Below, piece by piece: positions 52,789 through 61,238 of a stretch of DNA of 64,000 bases. How positions within the stretch are numbered: the first letter of the stretch is position 1; each line of letters begins with the position of its first letter. The position numbers were made by a program, and so were the translations under genes. Origin of the DNA: an uncultured Anderseniella sp. (GTDB lineage: Bacteria > Pseudomonadota > Alphaproteobacteria > Rhizobiales > Aestuariivirgaceae); NCBI GenBank assembly GCA_947488295.1, contig CANKYU010000004.1, positions 62,001 through 126,000 on the forward strand, written 5' to 3'. A model generated the notes under the pieces. It had not been told where the DNA came from, searched no databases, and was given only the letters and a program-made list of their open reading frames with translations.

Positions 52789-54027
52789 ATGGACAGGTCT
52801 ACGACCATGATGGAAACTGACGAGCCTGACCATACCCAACTTTCAGGTCTCAATGTTGTTACGCTTACGCCCGGGTGCGGATATGGTGATGCGGCCTGCC
52901 AGTATATTGCAGGCCTGCACCGGTTGGGTGTCCCTGTCACCTGGACACCGACTATCTCCGGCAGGGCCAATAACCGAAGCCGGGAAAAACTTCGTTTGTT
53001 GCTGCAAGCCGACATTGCCGAGGATTTGATGAACTTGCTGTGGCGTCCGCTGGACTGTTCCGCAATGCTGATCGACATTCCACCCTTTCACTGGCAACAG
53101 CATTGGCGTGAGAAGGAACCAAACTTAAGACCTTTCACTTACATCACCTGGGAAGTTGAGCAGATCCCACAGGACTGGATACCTGTGCTCAATTCCTATG
53201 AGCGCATCTTTGTGCCTTCCACGTTCAATCAACGAACTTTGACCGCAGCCGGTATAACAGCACAAGTTGACGTCGTACCGCATGTGGCACGCAAAACATC
53301 TTCCAGCTCGGTGACAACCACCTATGGTGACGTCAACGATGAGGATTTCGTGTTTTACACCATCGGATCCTGGACCTCTCGCAAGGCGATGCAGGACACG
53401 GTTCGCGCTTATCTGGATGCTTTCACAAAAGATGACAAAGTGGCACTCATCATCAAGACGGATCACATTGACCAGATCGCCCATTGGGCCTTGCCGGAAG
53501 CACAGCGCCGGAATGCCCCGCCTGACAGTGTCATGGTGTGGTGGACATTGGCGCGTATTCTGGCGTCCTATCCCAACCCGGCAAAAATTCAGCTGATCTC
53601 CAAGCGTATTCCGGCGGTGGATGTAGACAACCTGCACAGGCGAGGTGACTGTTTCGTCAGTCTGACCCGTTCTGAAGGCTGGGGGTTGGGCCCGTTTGAC
53701 GCCGCACTGCACGGTAACCCGGCAATCATCACAGGATGGGGTGGACATCTTGATTATCTCGGCGAAGATTTCCCGTTTCTGCTTCGATATGAAATGGAAC
53801 CGGTATCAAAAACACCAGCAGATGGATTCTTCGATCATGTTGAAAACGCTTTCTGGGCGCGGGCTGACCCCCGCCACGCGGCTGAGACAATGCGCGCTGC
53901 ATATGAAAACAGAGATCAAACGATAGCCCTTGGTCGGAACCTGCAACACCGACTGTCTGAAACCTACGCGGCTGACAAAGTGTGCAGAAGGCTGGCCAGC
54001 CTGATGGGTTTCAGCGAGGCTTCATGA
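52789..54027 (+). CDS. Glycosyltransferase (GT-B, family 4-like)
   Basis: A 412-residue GT-B enzyme. Family-like parts are CGYGDAACQYIAGLHRLGVPVTW near the N-terminus, TYITWEVEQIPQDWIPVLNSYERIFVPSTFNQRTL, FVFYTIGSWTSRKAMQDTVRAYLDAF and the C-terminal FVSLTRSEGWGLGPFDAALHGNPAIITGWGGHLDYLG, which is the nucleotide-sugar-binding Glu region. ATGs at 52789 and 52807 are both possible; neither has a strong site. Its stop overlaps the fucosyltransferase start (ATGA), and it opens a three-gene overlapping glycan unit. Donor and acceptor unknown. Confidence 0.85.
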   Translation: MDRSTTMMETDEPDHTQLSGLNVVTLTPGCGYGDAACQYIAGLHRLGVPVTWTPTISGRANNRSREKLRLLLQADIAEDLMNLLWRPLDCSAMLIDIPPFHWQQHWREKEPNLRPFTYITWEVEQIPQDWIPVLNSYERIFVPSTFNQRTLTAAGITAQVDVVPHVARKTSSSSVTTTYGDVNDEDFVFYTIGSWTSRKAMQDTVRAYLDAFTKDDKVALIIKTDHIDQIAHWALPEAQRRNAPPDSVMVWWTLARILASYPNPAKIQLISKRIPAVDVDNLHRRGDCFVSLTRSEGWGLGPFDAALHGNPAIITGWGGHLDYLGEDFPFLLRYEMEPVSKTPADGFFDHVENAFWARADPRHAAETMRAAYENRDQTIALGRNLQHRLSETYAADKVCRRLASLMGFSEAS

Positions 54028-55019
54028 TGTCTTCGAAACTGAAGATCCCGACAGACCTGAAAAAACATGAGTTGCTGGTTCTGGCATGGACAGGCCATTA
54101 CTTTGGCGATGACTACCTTGATGACAAGTGCATCGAAAATCCGAACGGCCCTGATATCACCCTTTCGTTCACGAGCAATCGTGCCCGCCTGAATGAGGCT
54201 GATGCTATCTGGTTTCATGCCCCCACCATCAAGGATTTGCCCAAGGACAAAAAGCAACCCTGGATACTTATGAGCATGGAAAGTGACGCCAATTATCCGG
54301 CGTTAAAGATCCCGGCTTTCACCGGGCGCTTCGACATTCACATGACCTATCGCCTTGATGCGGATGTGCCGTGCATTTATCCAAACAGGCAGCAATATGG
54401 CACTTTTCTTGAACTTCCACTTCAGCGGTCCGGCCCCTCTGCCGGTGCCCTCGCAGCCTATATTGCATCTCATCCTGTAGCCCATCGTGATGAGTATGCT
54501 GCAGAGTTGATGCGCTATGTGCGGATTGACAGTTTGGGCAAGTGTCTCAGGAACGCAGAGATTGACGGATTTGTAAAAGGCGGCTGGGCCGACGGTGGTT
54601 GGCAGAGTATCATTGGCATTCTGCCGCGCTACAAATTCTACCTGGCGTTTGAGAACTCGATCGCACAGGACTATGTCACCGAGCGGGTATTTCATGCGCT
54701 TTCATGTGGTGTTGTGCCGATCTATCTCGGCGCTTCCAACGTGCGGGAATTCATGCCTCATGACGATGCCATTATTGACGCAGCAGATTTCGCAAGTCCA
54801 AAAGAGCTGGCAGACTATCTCCTGTATCTGGATGCAGATGATGAGGCTTATGCCAAGCACCTGAACTGGAAGATGCAAGGCTATACAGATCGCTTTGCCG
54901 AACTGCTCGATCTTGGTTCGATTGATCCGCAGCATCGCCTTGCCGTCAAACTCGCGCACGGTTGTGACCGTAGCTGCCGATGTGGCGGGCGCATGCGTGA
55001 AACGGAAACCGGCCAGTGA
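54024..55019 (+). CDS. Family 10 (alpha-1,3/1,4) fucosyltransferase
   Basis: A 331-residue GT10 enzyme. The diagnostic C-terminal motif is FYLAFENSIAQDYVTERVFHALSCGVVPIYLG, then ASNVREFMP, the GDP-fucose-binding signature of alpha-1,3-fucosyltransferases. The N-terminal half is the acceptor domain (IWFHAPTIKDLPKDKKQPWILMSMES). It starts in an ATGA overlap with the GT-B gene and ends in one with the next gene. It suggests fucose or a related sugar on a surface glycan. No GDP-fucose synthesis genes are in the window. Confidence 0.9.
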   Translation: MMSSKLKIPTDLKKHELLVLAWTGHYFGDDYLDDKCIENPNGPDITLSFTSNRARLNEADAIWFHAPTIKDLPKDKKQPWILMSMESDANYPALKIPAFTGRFDIHMTYRLDADVPCIYPNRQQYGTFLELPLQRSGPSAGALAAYIASHPVAHRDEYAAELMRYVRIDSLGKCLRNAEIDGFVKGGWADGGWQSIIGILPRYKFYLAFENSIAQDYVTERVFHALSCGVVPIYLGASNVREFMPHDDAIIDAADFASPKELADYLLYLDADDEAYAKHLNWKMQGYTDRFAELLDLGSIDPQHRLAVKLAHGCDRSCRCGGRMRETETGQ

Positions 55020-55792
55020 AAACTGTTCTCATCACCTATGCCAGTGACGCCTTCGCACCCTGGCAGAAAATCTGCACTGTGACCGGGCAGCGGTTTGGCT
55101 TTGATGTGTGTCATGCGCTTGGACCAAAAGACATTGAGCCGGAGTTCGCACTCCGCCATGCCACAACGCTGCAGCATGACCGTGGTGCAGGCTATTGGCT
55201 GTGGAAGCCCTATTTCGTACAGCGCTTGCTCGCCGATATGACCGAGGGCGATATCCTGGTTTACGCAGATGCCGCGACCCATTTTGTGAACCCTGTTACG
55301 CCGATGATTTCAGCGCTTGAGCGGCACAGTCTGGATCTGCTGATCCTGGGCGAAGGGTTCAGCGAGGCCCAATATACAAAACGCGACGCGTTTGTGCTGA
55401 TGGACGCGGACACCAAACCATTTACACAAACACCGCAGCGGTTTGCGAGCAGCTTCATGCTCCGTAAATCAGGTTGGGCGGTGGACTTTATGAAACGGTA
55501 CCTGACCTGCGCCGAAGACAGGCGCATTCTCACCGATGATGATAACGTTTGCGGTCTGCCAAACTATCCCGACTTCATCGCGCATCGTCATGACCAATCC
55601 ATCTTCAGCCTGTTGAGCAAGCAGGAAGGAGTGCCTGTCGTTGTGAAGGATATGATTGTGGAAGGATTGCCGGATCGCGCAGAGCAAATCATCAATCATA
55701 CACGAAGCCGCATAGCTCCGATTGACATCATCAGGGACCTTATGGCCCAAGGCGTCCTGTCTCCGAACGATCTGCCTGCGTTGACATCCTGA
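55016..55792 (+). CDS. Putative GT-A-like glycosyltransferase, family unnamed
   Basis: A 258-residue protein I cannot place in a named family. Segments such as DRGAGYWLWKPYFVQRLLADMTEGDILVYADAATHF, SFMLRKSGWAVDFMKRYL and HRHDQSIFSLLSKQEG recur in small uncharacterised bacterial glycan proteins; YADA fits a DxD-like metal site and the HDQS segment resembles the acceptor-side loop of GT-A enzymes. It overlaps the fucosyltransferase by four bases (ATGA), which supports a role in the same glycan. Its 3' end overlaps the opposing GT32 gene by 53 bases. Confidence 0.65.
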   Translation: MKTVLITYASDAFAPWQKICTVTGQRFGFDVCHALGPKDIEPEFALRHATTLQHDRGAGYWLWKPYFVQRLLADMTEGDILVYADAATHFVNPVTPMISALERHSLDLLILGEGFSEAQYTKRDAFVLMDADTKPFTQTPQRFASSFMLRKSGWAVDFMKRYLTCAEDRRILTDDDNVCGLPNYPDFIAHRHDQSIFSLLSKQEGVPVVVKDMIVEGLPDRAEQIINHTRSRIAPIDIIRDLMAQGVLSPNDLPALTS

Positions 55793-56735
55793 GCTCGGCC
55801 GCTACCTCCGCCTTCACACAGACCCATGGAATTATGCCGGGCCGTACCCAGTTATCATCAGAACCACGGGGTTCAAGCAGTCCGCCACGTCCCTTTACAT
55901 AGCCGTTATAGTTGAAGGCTATGGCCTTCTGATTTTGCAAGGCAGCCTCGGCAATTTTACCATAGTCGCCTTGTTCATAATCCACATAGTCGATGTCAAA
56001 CCCGTGGATGTCATGGTTTTCAAACAACACAAATCCGTTGATCGGGACATTTGGAGCCGGGTGCTGGATATTCCAGGTATTTGTACCATGGTGTATGAAA
56101 TGCAGTAGCTTTTCTGCTCGAACAGTGTCCAGTGATTTGCCGGGCAGACTTGGGTGTTCATGCAGAACACAGCGGTCGCAGACCTTGTCCAGGCCGATAA
56201 TATTGAATGTGAACATATGCTCACACTGACGGATTTGCCGGGTGAGCATATCGGGACCGGTATTGTTAAAGACATCTGAAAATGTCACGTCCCGCTTCAT
56301 CAGGCGCGGCAGCATCGTCGTCAGGTAAGCAAAGAAAGCGTGCCCCCTTGGCGCCGCCATCAACGCATTGCCAATGACGGTGTTATGTATGGCCGGACCT
56401 GCCAGCAAAGAGAAGTGCAAGTCACCTTCCTCTATCAGCGGATCAATGGGCTTGAGGCATTCCATGTCCAGATCAAGATAGACGCCACCATGGTGCAGCA
56501 GTATGAAATAGCGGATTGCATCTGCGCGTTCGATATTGTGCTTGTAGCCATCATAGGTTGTGAGAAACCAGGGATAGTGATCCTGGATGAGTTGCCGGTT
56601 GTCGGCATCTGTCCACAGCCGATGCTGCCAGTCCGGGTGGTTGCGGCGCACTGTTTTCCGGTAGCGGGAGTAGTCGTCGGGCAGATCGTCCGTTTTCCAG
56701 GTCTGATGAATGATCTTGGGGATGGGTTGAGACAT
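55740..56735 (-). CDS. Family 32 glycosyltransferase (OCH1-like)
   Basis: A 331-residue GT32 enzyme. The start PKIIHQTWKTDDLPDDY, the central YKHNIERADAIRYFILLHHGGVYLDLDMECLKP with the DxD at 88-90, and the NTGPDMLTRQI loop are typical of OCH1-type capsular/mannosyl transferases. It faces the overlapping glycan triplet and shares 53 bases with the end of it. It ends with extra residues (QADRSETGRLGP) produced by reading through the antisense of the neighbour, so the overlap may be recent. Confidence 0.9.
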   Translation of the reverse strand: MSQPIPKIIHQTWKTDDLPDDYSRYRKTVRRNHPDWQHRLWTDADNRQLIQDHYPWFLTTYDGYKHNIERADAIRYFILLHHGGVYLDLDMECLKPIDPLIEEGDLHFSLLAGPAIHNTVIGNALMAAPRGHAFFAYLTTMLPRLMKRDVTFSDVFNNTGPDMLTRQIRQCEHMFTFNIIGLDKVCDRCVLHEHPSLPGKSLDTVRAEKLLHFIHHGTNTWNIQHPAPNVPINGFVLFENHDIHGFDIDYVDYEQGDYGKIAEAALQNQKAIAFNYNGYVKGRGGLLEPRGSDDNWVRPGIIPWVCVKAEVAAELRMSTQADRSETGRLGP

Positions 56736-56902
56736 GAACTAACCAACCTCCTTATGCATCAGGGCAGCCTTGATGCTGGCTATGATGTTTTCACCATCAT
56801 GATGCTGCCTGACCAAGCGATGCAAATCCAGTTAACGTCACTCGTTTGCCGGGGAAAACATATGCTGAGTTGACGGCAATGCCCGTGCAACCTGCAAGCG
56901 GC

Positions 56903-58300
56903 TCAGTCTTTCGGCGCTTGCATGGCCCGGCTCAGAACGTCGTAGACCCGCGGGTCAGTCATCTGGCTCACATTGAACCGCAGGAACGAGGCCATGGACT
57001 GCGATACGCTGAAGACATTACCCGGTGCGAGAATGGTGTCATGCTGCAATGCCGAGCGCGCAATATGCGATGCATCACAGTTTTCCGGCAGCGTGCACCA
57101 CAGGTAAAACCCGCCGCGCGGCATCAGCCAGGGCCGGATACCGATGTCTGAAAGCCTTGACGCGACCGCACGCCGGCTCCGTGCAAGGCGTCCGCGGATC
57201 GCTGCCATATGCTTGCGGAAGCTGCCGTCACTCAGTGTTGAAAATACCAGTTCGGCTGCAAACGGGCTTGGCCCGCCGAAGTTTGTCGCCACCTGGAGAT
57301 CAACCAGCGCCTCTATCCAGTCCGCCCGCGCCGCAATGTATCCGCACCGGATCGAGGCGGACAGTGTCTTTGAGAAGCTGCCGATCCGGATGACACGGTC
57401 GAGACCGTCAAGCGCGGCCAGACGTGGTGACGGCTCCGGTTCGAACTCGGCAAAGATGTCGTCTTCAACGATGATAAGATCATGCTCGCTAGCCGTTTTG
57501 AGAACCCGGTGAGCTGCCTGTGGCGATATTGTTGCGCCCGTCGGATTGTGAAGTGCCGAATTGGTTATATACAGTCGTGGCCTGTGCGCCGTCACGGCTT
57601 TTGAGAACAGATGGAGATCCGGCCCGTCCGGTGTGTAGGGCACGCTGATCACCTTGACCTGATGCGCCCTCAGCAGCGCCTGGAAATTGAAGTAGCAGGG
57701 ATCGTCGACCAGCACTGCATCGTCGGGGTGCAGCAGGAACCGGCAGATCAGGTCAATCGCCTGGGTACCCGAACCGGTCAGCAGTATCTGGTCGGCACCG
57801 GCGGCAATCCCCTCCCCGGCAAATTGCCGGGCCAACAGATGACGCAGATTTGCCCCGCCACGAGTGCTGCCGTAATCCGTCAGGACGGTATCGTCGGCCC
57901 TCGCAAGGCTGCGGATCGCCCGGCGCATTGCATCGTTCGGCATCCAGTCAGACGGCAACCAGCCGCATCCCGGTTTGAGCATGTCCGCGCCGGCGTCCAG
58001 CGATTGCCGCGATACCCAGAACGGATCTATCGCCTGGTCAAGCCTGGGCCCGACATCGGCCAGCGCCAGCGGTGCCACTGAGCCCGACACAAAGAAACCG
58101 GAACCGGGCCTTGACCGGATAATGCCTTCGGCTACAAGCCGGTCATAGGCCTCCACCACGGTGGACGGAGACACGCCCGAAGTTTGAGCTAGCCGCCGGA
58201 TCGACGGCAGTCTTTCCCCGGGCTCCAGTACCCGACCCGCAATCTTGTCGCGGATTGCCTGCATCACCATGCCGGTGCGGGTGGTCGTCGTAGCGCTCAT
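56903..58300 (-). CDS. MocR/PdxR-type GntR regulator with aminotransferase domain
   Basis: A 465-residue regulator. Residues 1-75 are a GntR winged helix (IRDKIAGRVLEPGERLPSIRRLAQTSGVSPSTVVEAYDRLVAEG). Residues 110-460 are a fold-type I aminotransferase domain with TGSGTQAIDLICRF, DDPCYFNFQALLRAH and the PLP-binding Lys in RIGSFSKTLSASIRCGYI. MocR regulators usually sense PLP, an amino acid or a related compound. The ATG at 58300 was used; an upstream TTG opens the frame. It is divergent from the EamA exporter, probably its target. Confidence 0.92.
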   Translation of the reverse strand: MSATTTTRTGMVMQAIRDKIAGRVLEPGERLPSIRRLAQTSGVSPSTVVEAYDRLVAEGIIRSRPGSGFFVSGSVAPLALADVGPRLDQAIDPFWVSRQSLDAGADMLKPGCGWLPSDWMPNDAMRRAIRSLARADDTVLTDYGSTRGGANLRHLLARQFAGEGIAAGADQILLTGSGTQAIDLICRFLLHPDDAVLVDDPCYFNFQALLRAHQVKVISVPYTPDGPDLHLFSKAVTAHRPRLYITNSALHNPTGATISPQAAHRVLKTASEHDLIIVEDDIFAEFEPEPSPRLAALDGLDRVIRIGSFSKTLSASIRCGYIAARADWIEALVDLQVATNFGGPSPFAAELVFSTLSDGSFRKHMAAIRGRLARSRRAVASRLSDIGIRPWLMPRGGFYLWCTLPENCDASHIARSALQHDTILAPGNVFSVSQSMASFLRFNVSQMTDPRVYDVLSRAMQAPKD

Positions 58301-58333
58301 GGCCAAAGCCCTGCAATTGTATGGTTTTCGTAT

Positions 58334-58359
58334 CAGTACAGTTTGGTTGAATTGTACTG
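58334..58359. promoter_or_regulatory. Inverted repeat in the MocR-EamA divergent promoter
   Basis: CAGTACA (58334-58340) and its complement TGTACTG (58353-58359) are 12 bases apart, with a further GTAC at 58363-58366. MocR regulators bind paired sites in the intergenic region with their target gene, so this is a likely operator. Confidence 0.5.
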
Positions 58360-58425
58360 TATCGTACCTGTTACCGCCAGCGTGGTTGCGATACCCCCTG
58401 CATCGTCTAGAAAAGGGGAACTGCG

Positions 58426-59286
58426 ATGCACAGCAACACGGCGGGATGGGGCAGCGGGCTGCTTGGCGTCATCATCTTCAGCGCATCACTGCCCGCAACC
58501 CGCGTCGCGGTCGGCGACTTCTCGCCGTTGTTCCTGACGTCCATCAGGGCAGTGATCGCCGCCCTGCTTGGCATGGCCCTGCTCACGCTGTTGAGACAAT
58601 CGCGGCCCCGGCAGGCAGACCTCGGCTCCCTGGTGATCGTGGCGCTCGGCGTGGTCGTCGGTTTCCCGTTGATGACCGCACTTGCGCTGCAGCACGTCAC
58701 CTCCGCCCATTCGATTGTGTTCATCGGACTGCTGCCGCTGGTCACCGCGATCTTCGGCGTCGTCCGGGGCGGTGAACGTCCGCACCCGGCATTCTGGCTG
58801 TTTTCCGTCACCGGCAGCGCTCTGGTTGCCGGCTTCGCACTGACACAGGGCGGCAGCACATCCCTGACAGGCGATCTGCTGATGGTGGCGGCCATCGTGC
58901 TGTGCGGACTGGGATATGCCGAGGGCGCAACCTTGTCGCGCCGGCTCGGCGGCTGGCAGGTCATCTCCTGGGCGCTGGTGCTGTCCCTGCCCGTGATGGC
59001 GATAATAGCGCTCACAGTGTGGCCGGACACCCTGCACGGTATCAGCCCTCCCGCCTGGATCAGCCTCGCTTACGTTTCGGTATTCTCCATGCTGGTCGGC
59101 TTCGTGTTCTGGTATCGCGGTCTTGCCCTTGGCGGCATTGCCGGTGTCGGGCAATTGCAGTTGCTGCAGCCGTTCTTCGGGTTGCTGCTGGCCGGGCTGT
59201 TGCTGCACGAACCTGTGGCCTGGACCATGATCGCCGTAACCGTCCTTGTTGCGGCCTGTGTTGCAGGCGCGAAGCGGTTTGCGTGA
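58426..59286 (+). CDS. EamA/DMT-family exporter
   Basis: A 286-residue membrane protein with ten hydrophobic helices in two EamA repeats (FSASLPATRVAVGDFSPLFLTSIRAVIAALLG in the first; GYAEGATLSRRLGGWQVISWALVLSLP and GLALGGIAGVGQLQLLQPFFGLLLAGLLLHEP in the second). Relatives export amino acids and metabolites. AGGGGA precedes the ATG. Divergence from a MocR regulator suggests control by a PLP-binding sensor, with an amino-acid-like compound as the likely cargo. Confidence 0.9.
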   Translation: MHSNTAGWGSGLLGVIIFSASLPATRVAVGDFSPLFLTSIRAVIAALLGMALLTLLRQSRPRQADLGSLVIVALGVVVGFPLMTALALQHVTSAHSIVFIGLLPLVTAIFGVVRGGERPHPAFWLFSVTGSALVAGFALTQGGSTSLTGDLLMVAAIVLCGLGYAEGATLSRRLGGWQVISWALVLSLPVMAIIALTVWPDTLHGISPPAWISLAYVSVFSMLVGFVFWYRGLALGGIAGVGQLQLLQPFFGLLLAGLLLHEPVAWTMIAVTVLVAACVAGAKRFA

Positions 59287-59302
59287 CCGAAGCCCGGATT
59301 TG

Positions 59303-59344
59303 TTGACATAGGTCAATCAGGAAGCGGGAATGCGGACCTAGACT
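59303..59344 (+). promoter_or_regulatory. FNR/FixK-type box and -10 element of the DUF465 gene
   Basis: TTGACATAGGTCAA (59303-59316) fits TTGA-N6-TCAA. Its centre is 32 bases before the centre of a TAGACT hexamer (59339-59344), so the box would be near -41.5 of a start at about 59351. This is the class II arrangement of FNR/CRP activators and suggests induction when oxygen is low. Confidence 0.6.
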
Positions 59345-59372
59345 GCAGGCAATCATCGCACCTTAAGGAGGA

Positions 59373-59618
59373 ATGAAATTGTCCCACGTTCCGCATGAGC
59401 TTGCTGAAGAATTTCCTGACAAGACAGACATGCTTCATGACCTGAAAACCTCAAACGCCCATTTCGCCAGGCTTTTTGACGAGTATCACGTGGTCAACCG
59501 CGAGATTCATCGCATCGAGACCAGGGTCGAGCCGGCGACGGACGAGCGTTCCACTGACCTCAGAAAACGGCGCATGCATTTGAAGGACGAGATTGCTGCT
59601 ATGCTTTCGCAAGGTTGA
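59373..59618 (+). CDS. DUF465 (YdcH family) small helical protein
   Basis: An 81-residue protein of DUF465: two amphipathic helices, with FPDKTDMLHDLKTSNAHFARLFDEYHVVNREIHRIETRVEP as the family core and a final RRMHLKDEIAAML helix. AAGGAGG is six bases before the ATG. An FNR-type box and -10 element lie upstream. The function of the family is not known; its link to oxygen control here is a useful clue. Confidence 0.9.
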   Translation: MKLSHVPHELAEEFPDKTDMLHDLKTSNAHFARLFDEYHVVNREIHRIETRVEPATDERSTDLRKRRMHLKDEIAAMLSQG

Positions 59619-59654
59619 ACAGGCCCGCCATGTCAGCGGCGTGAAGATCACATA

Positions 59655-60632
59655 TTACCTGGCTATCTGGTTTGCAGGTCTCATGTTGAACGCGAACGCT
59701 GAGAACTGCTTGTCTGACACAAATCGCAGCATCATTGCCACCAGTGCCGTTGCCAGTATCGCGAAGAGTATCCGCCCGAACAGCACGCTGGTCAGGTCGG
59801 CACCAAGTGCGACAACCACCAGCGTGTCTTCGATCACACTGTGAGCAAACGACATGAACACACACGACAGGAATATCTGACGTGGCGGGATGTTGCCTGT
59901 TTCGGCCTCCCGGATCAGCAAACCGCCTCCGTAGAAAATGCCGAGCAGCAAACCGATCGCAACCATCTCGCTTGCTTCTTCATGAATGCCTGCATATCGA
60001 AACGCAGGGGAGATGGCTCTCTTGAGCATATCCATCAGTCCTGACCATTTCAGGAAATCCATCAGCCACGCCAGCGCCACCAGAATAACAAGCATCCACA
60101 CCAGTGTTTCAGACGTGCTAAGGACGAACCCCGACCAGCCCGTCACCTCAGTGACCGGCACCCACGCTGGACTGATCGGATCACCCAGAATACCTGACAA
60201 ACTGAATATCTGATGCAGGATCATCGCATAGATCATGCCGCCGGCCAGGCGCAGCACGGTTGTGACGATGAACCCCGGACCGGCCCTTTGAATGATACGC
60301 TGCTCTATCGGCAGTGCATGGGCAAACAACAGCAAGGCTGAGAAAACCGTTATGTCGGCGATGCTGAGTTGGGCAGGCGGAACCAACGTAAAGACCACCA
60401 CGACAGCCCCCCATACACCAATCAACAAACCTGTCAGCCAGGCAAATGCCAACTCCGGCGGCAGACTGTAAATACCCATGACAGGTGCCAGCGAGGGCGA
60501 TATCGCTTCAATGACACCGGCCTCAACGAGAAACTGGGTGGCAAAGGCGACGGGAACGATGATGCGGACCAACTCCCAGTAGACGCGCAGCGTCTCCAGC
60601 GTCTTCTTCAGCAGCCTTGTTTTCAGGTTCAT
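59655..60632 (-). CDS. Nucleoside-recognition (Gate/SpmA-like) membrane protein
   Basis: A 325-residue membrane protein with about eight helices. Residues 25-170 (YWELVRIIVPVAFATQFLVEAGVIEAI, GVWGAVVVVFTLVPPAQ) and 190-320 (DFLKWSGLMDMLKRAISP, IGLLLGIFYGGGLLIREA) match the duplicated 'nucleoside recognition' Gate domain seen in SpmA/YjiG-like proteins. The GLLLGxxYGGGLLI motif is the Gate signature. Transport substrate is unknown. It converges on the DUF465 gene, and faces away from the Lrp regulator at 60754, which may regulate it. Confidence 0.85.
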   Translation of the reverse strand: MNLKTRLLKKTLETLRVYWELVRIIVPVAFATQFLVEAGVIEAISPSLAPVMGIYSLPPELAFAWLTGLLIGVWGAVVVVFTLVPPAQLSIADITVFSALLLFAHALPIEQRIIQRAGPGFIVTTVLRLAGGMIYAMILHQIFSLSGILGDPISPAWVPVTEVTGWSGFVLSTSETLVWMLVILVALAWLMDFLKWSGLMDMLKRAISPAFRYAGIHEEASEMVAIGLLLGIFYGGGLLIREAETGNIPPRQIFLSCVFMSFAHSVIEDTLVVVALGADLTSVLFGRILFAILATALVAMMLRFVSDKQFSAFAFNMRPANQIAR

Positions 60633-60753
60633 CACAAACACCCTTTCGTTCCTGGGAAAGTGGTACCGCGATGCTGACGGCAGTTGTGGTCAAAATGTGC
60701 AAATATATGCAATAATATTGCACGATGTCATGACGATGTATGGGAGCCGCGAG

Positions 60754-61206
60754 ATGGATCGAATTGACAGGAAGCTGCTGAACCTTCTGCAAAGGGACGC
60801 GTCACGGACCAACGCAAACCTTGCCGATGAGGTCGGGCTTTCACCTTCAAGCTGTTTGCGCCGCATCCGGCGTCTCAGGTCTGCCGGAATTGTCGACCGG
60901 ATTGTTGCGATTCTGAACCCGTCGAAAGCCGGCAAGACGCTGAAAGCCGTCGTGACGGTGGAGCTTAAGGAGCATGGCGAACAGCACATGCGGCGCTTCC
61001 TTGATCTTGTCACAAGGGAAGAAGCGATCTCGCATGCCTATGCTGTCACCGGCGAAATTGATGTCTTGCTGATGATGCGACTGAAAGACATGGATGAGTT
61101 TGACGCGTTATGCGACAAAATCTTCCGGGACCGAACGAATGTTGCCCGGTTCCACACGATGATCATCATTCGGACCGCCAAGGAAGAAACCGCAATTTCG
61201 ATCTAG
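60754..61206 (+). CDS. Lrp/AsnC family transcriptional regulator
   Basis: A 150-residue Lrp/AsnC regulator. Residues 1-60 are the helix-turn-helix (DRIDRKLLNLLQRDASRTNANLADEVGLSPSSCLRRIRRL) and residues 65-145 the RAM ligand-binding domain (AVVTVELKEHGEQHM, AYAVTGEIDVLLMMRLKDMDEFDAL). The ATG at 60754 follows GGGAG by seven bases; upstream in-frame ATGs at 60730 and 60736 have weaker support. It is divergent from the nucleoside-recognition membrane protein, its most likely target, and it presumably senses an amino acid. Confidence 0.92.
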   Translation: MDRIDRKLLNLLQRDASRTNANLADEVGLSPSSCLRRIRRLRSAGIVDRIVAILNPSKAGKTLKAVVTVELKEHGEQHMRRFLDLVTREEAISHAYAVTGEIDVLLMMRLKDMDEFDALCDKIFRDRTNVARFHTMIIIRTAKEETAISI

Positions 61207-61238
61207 ACAGGCCCTTCACGCCATGGAGTGGAAGCAGG

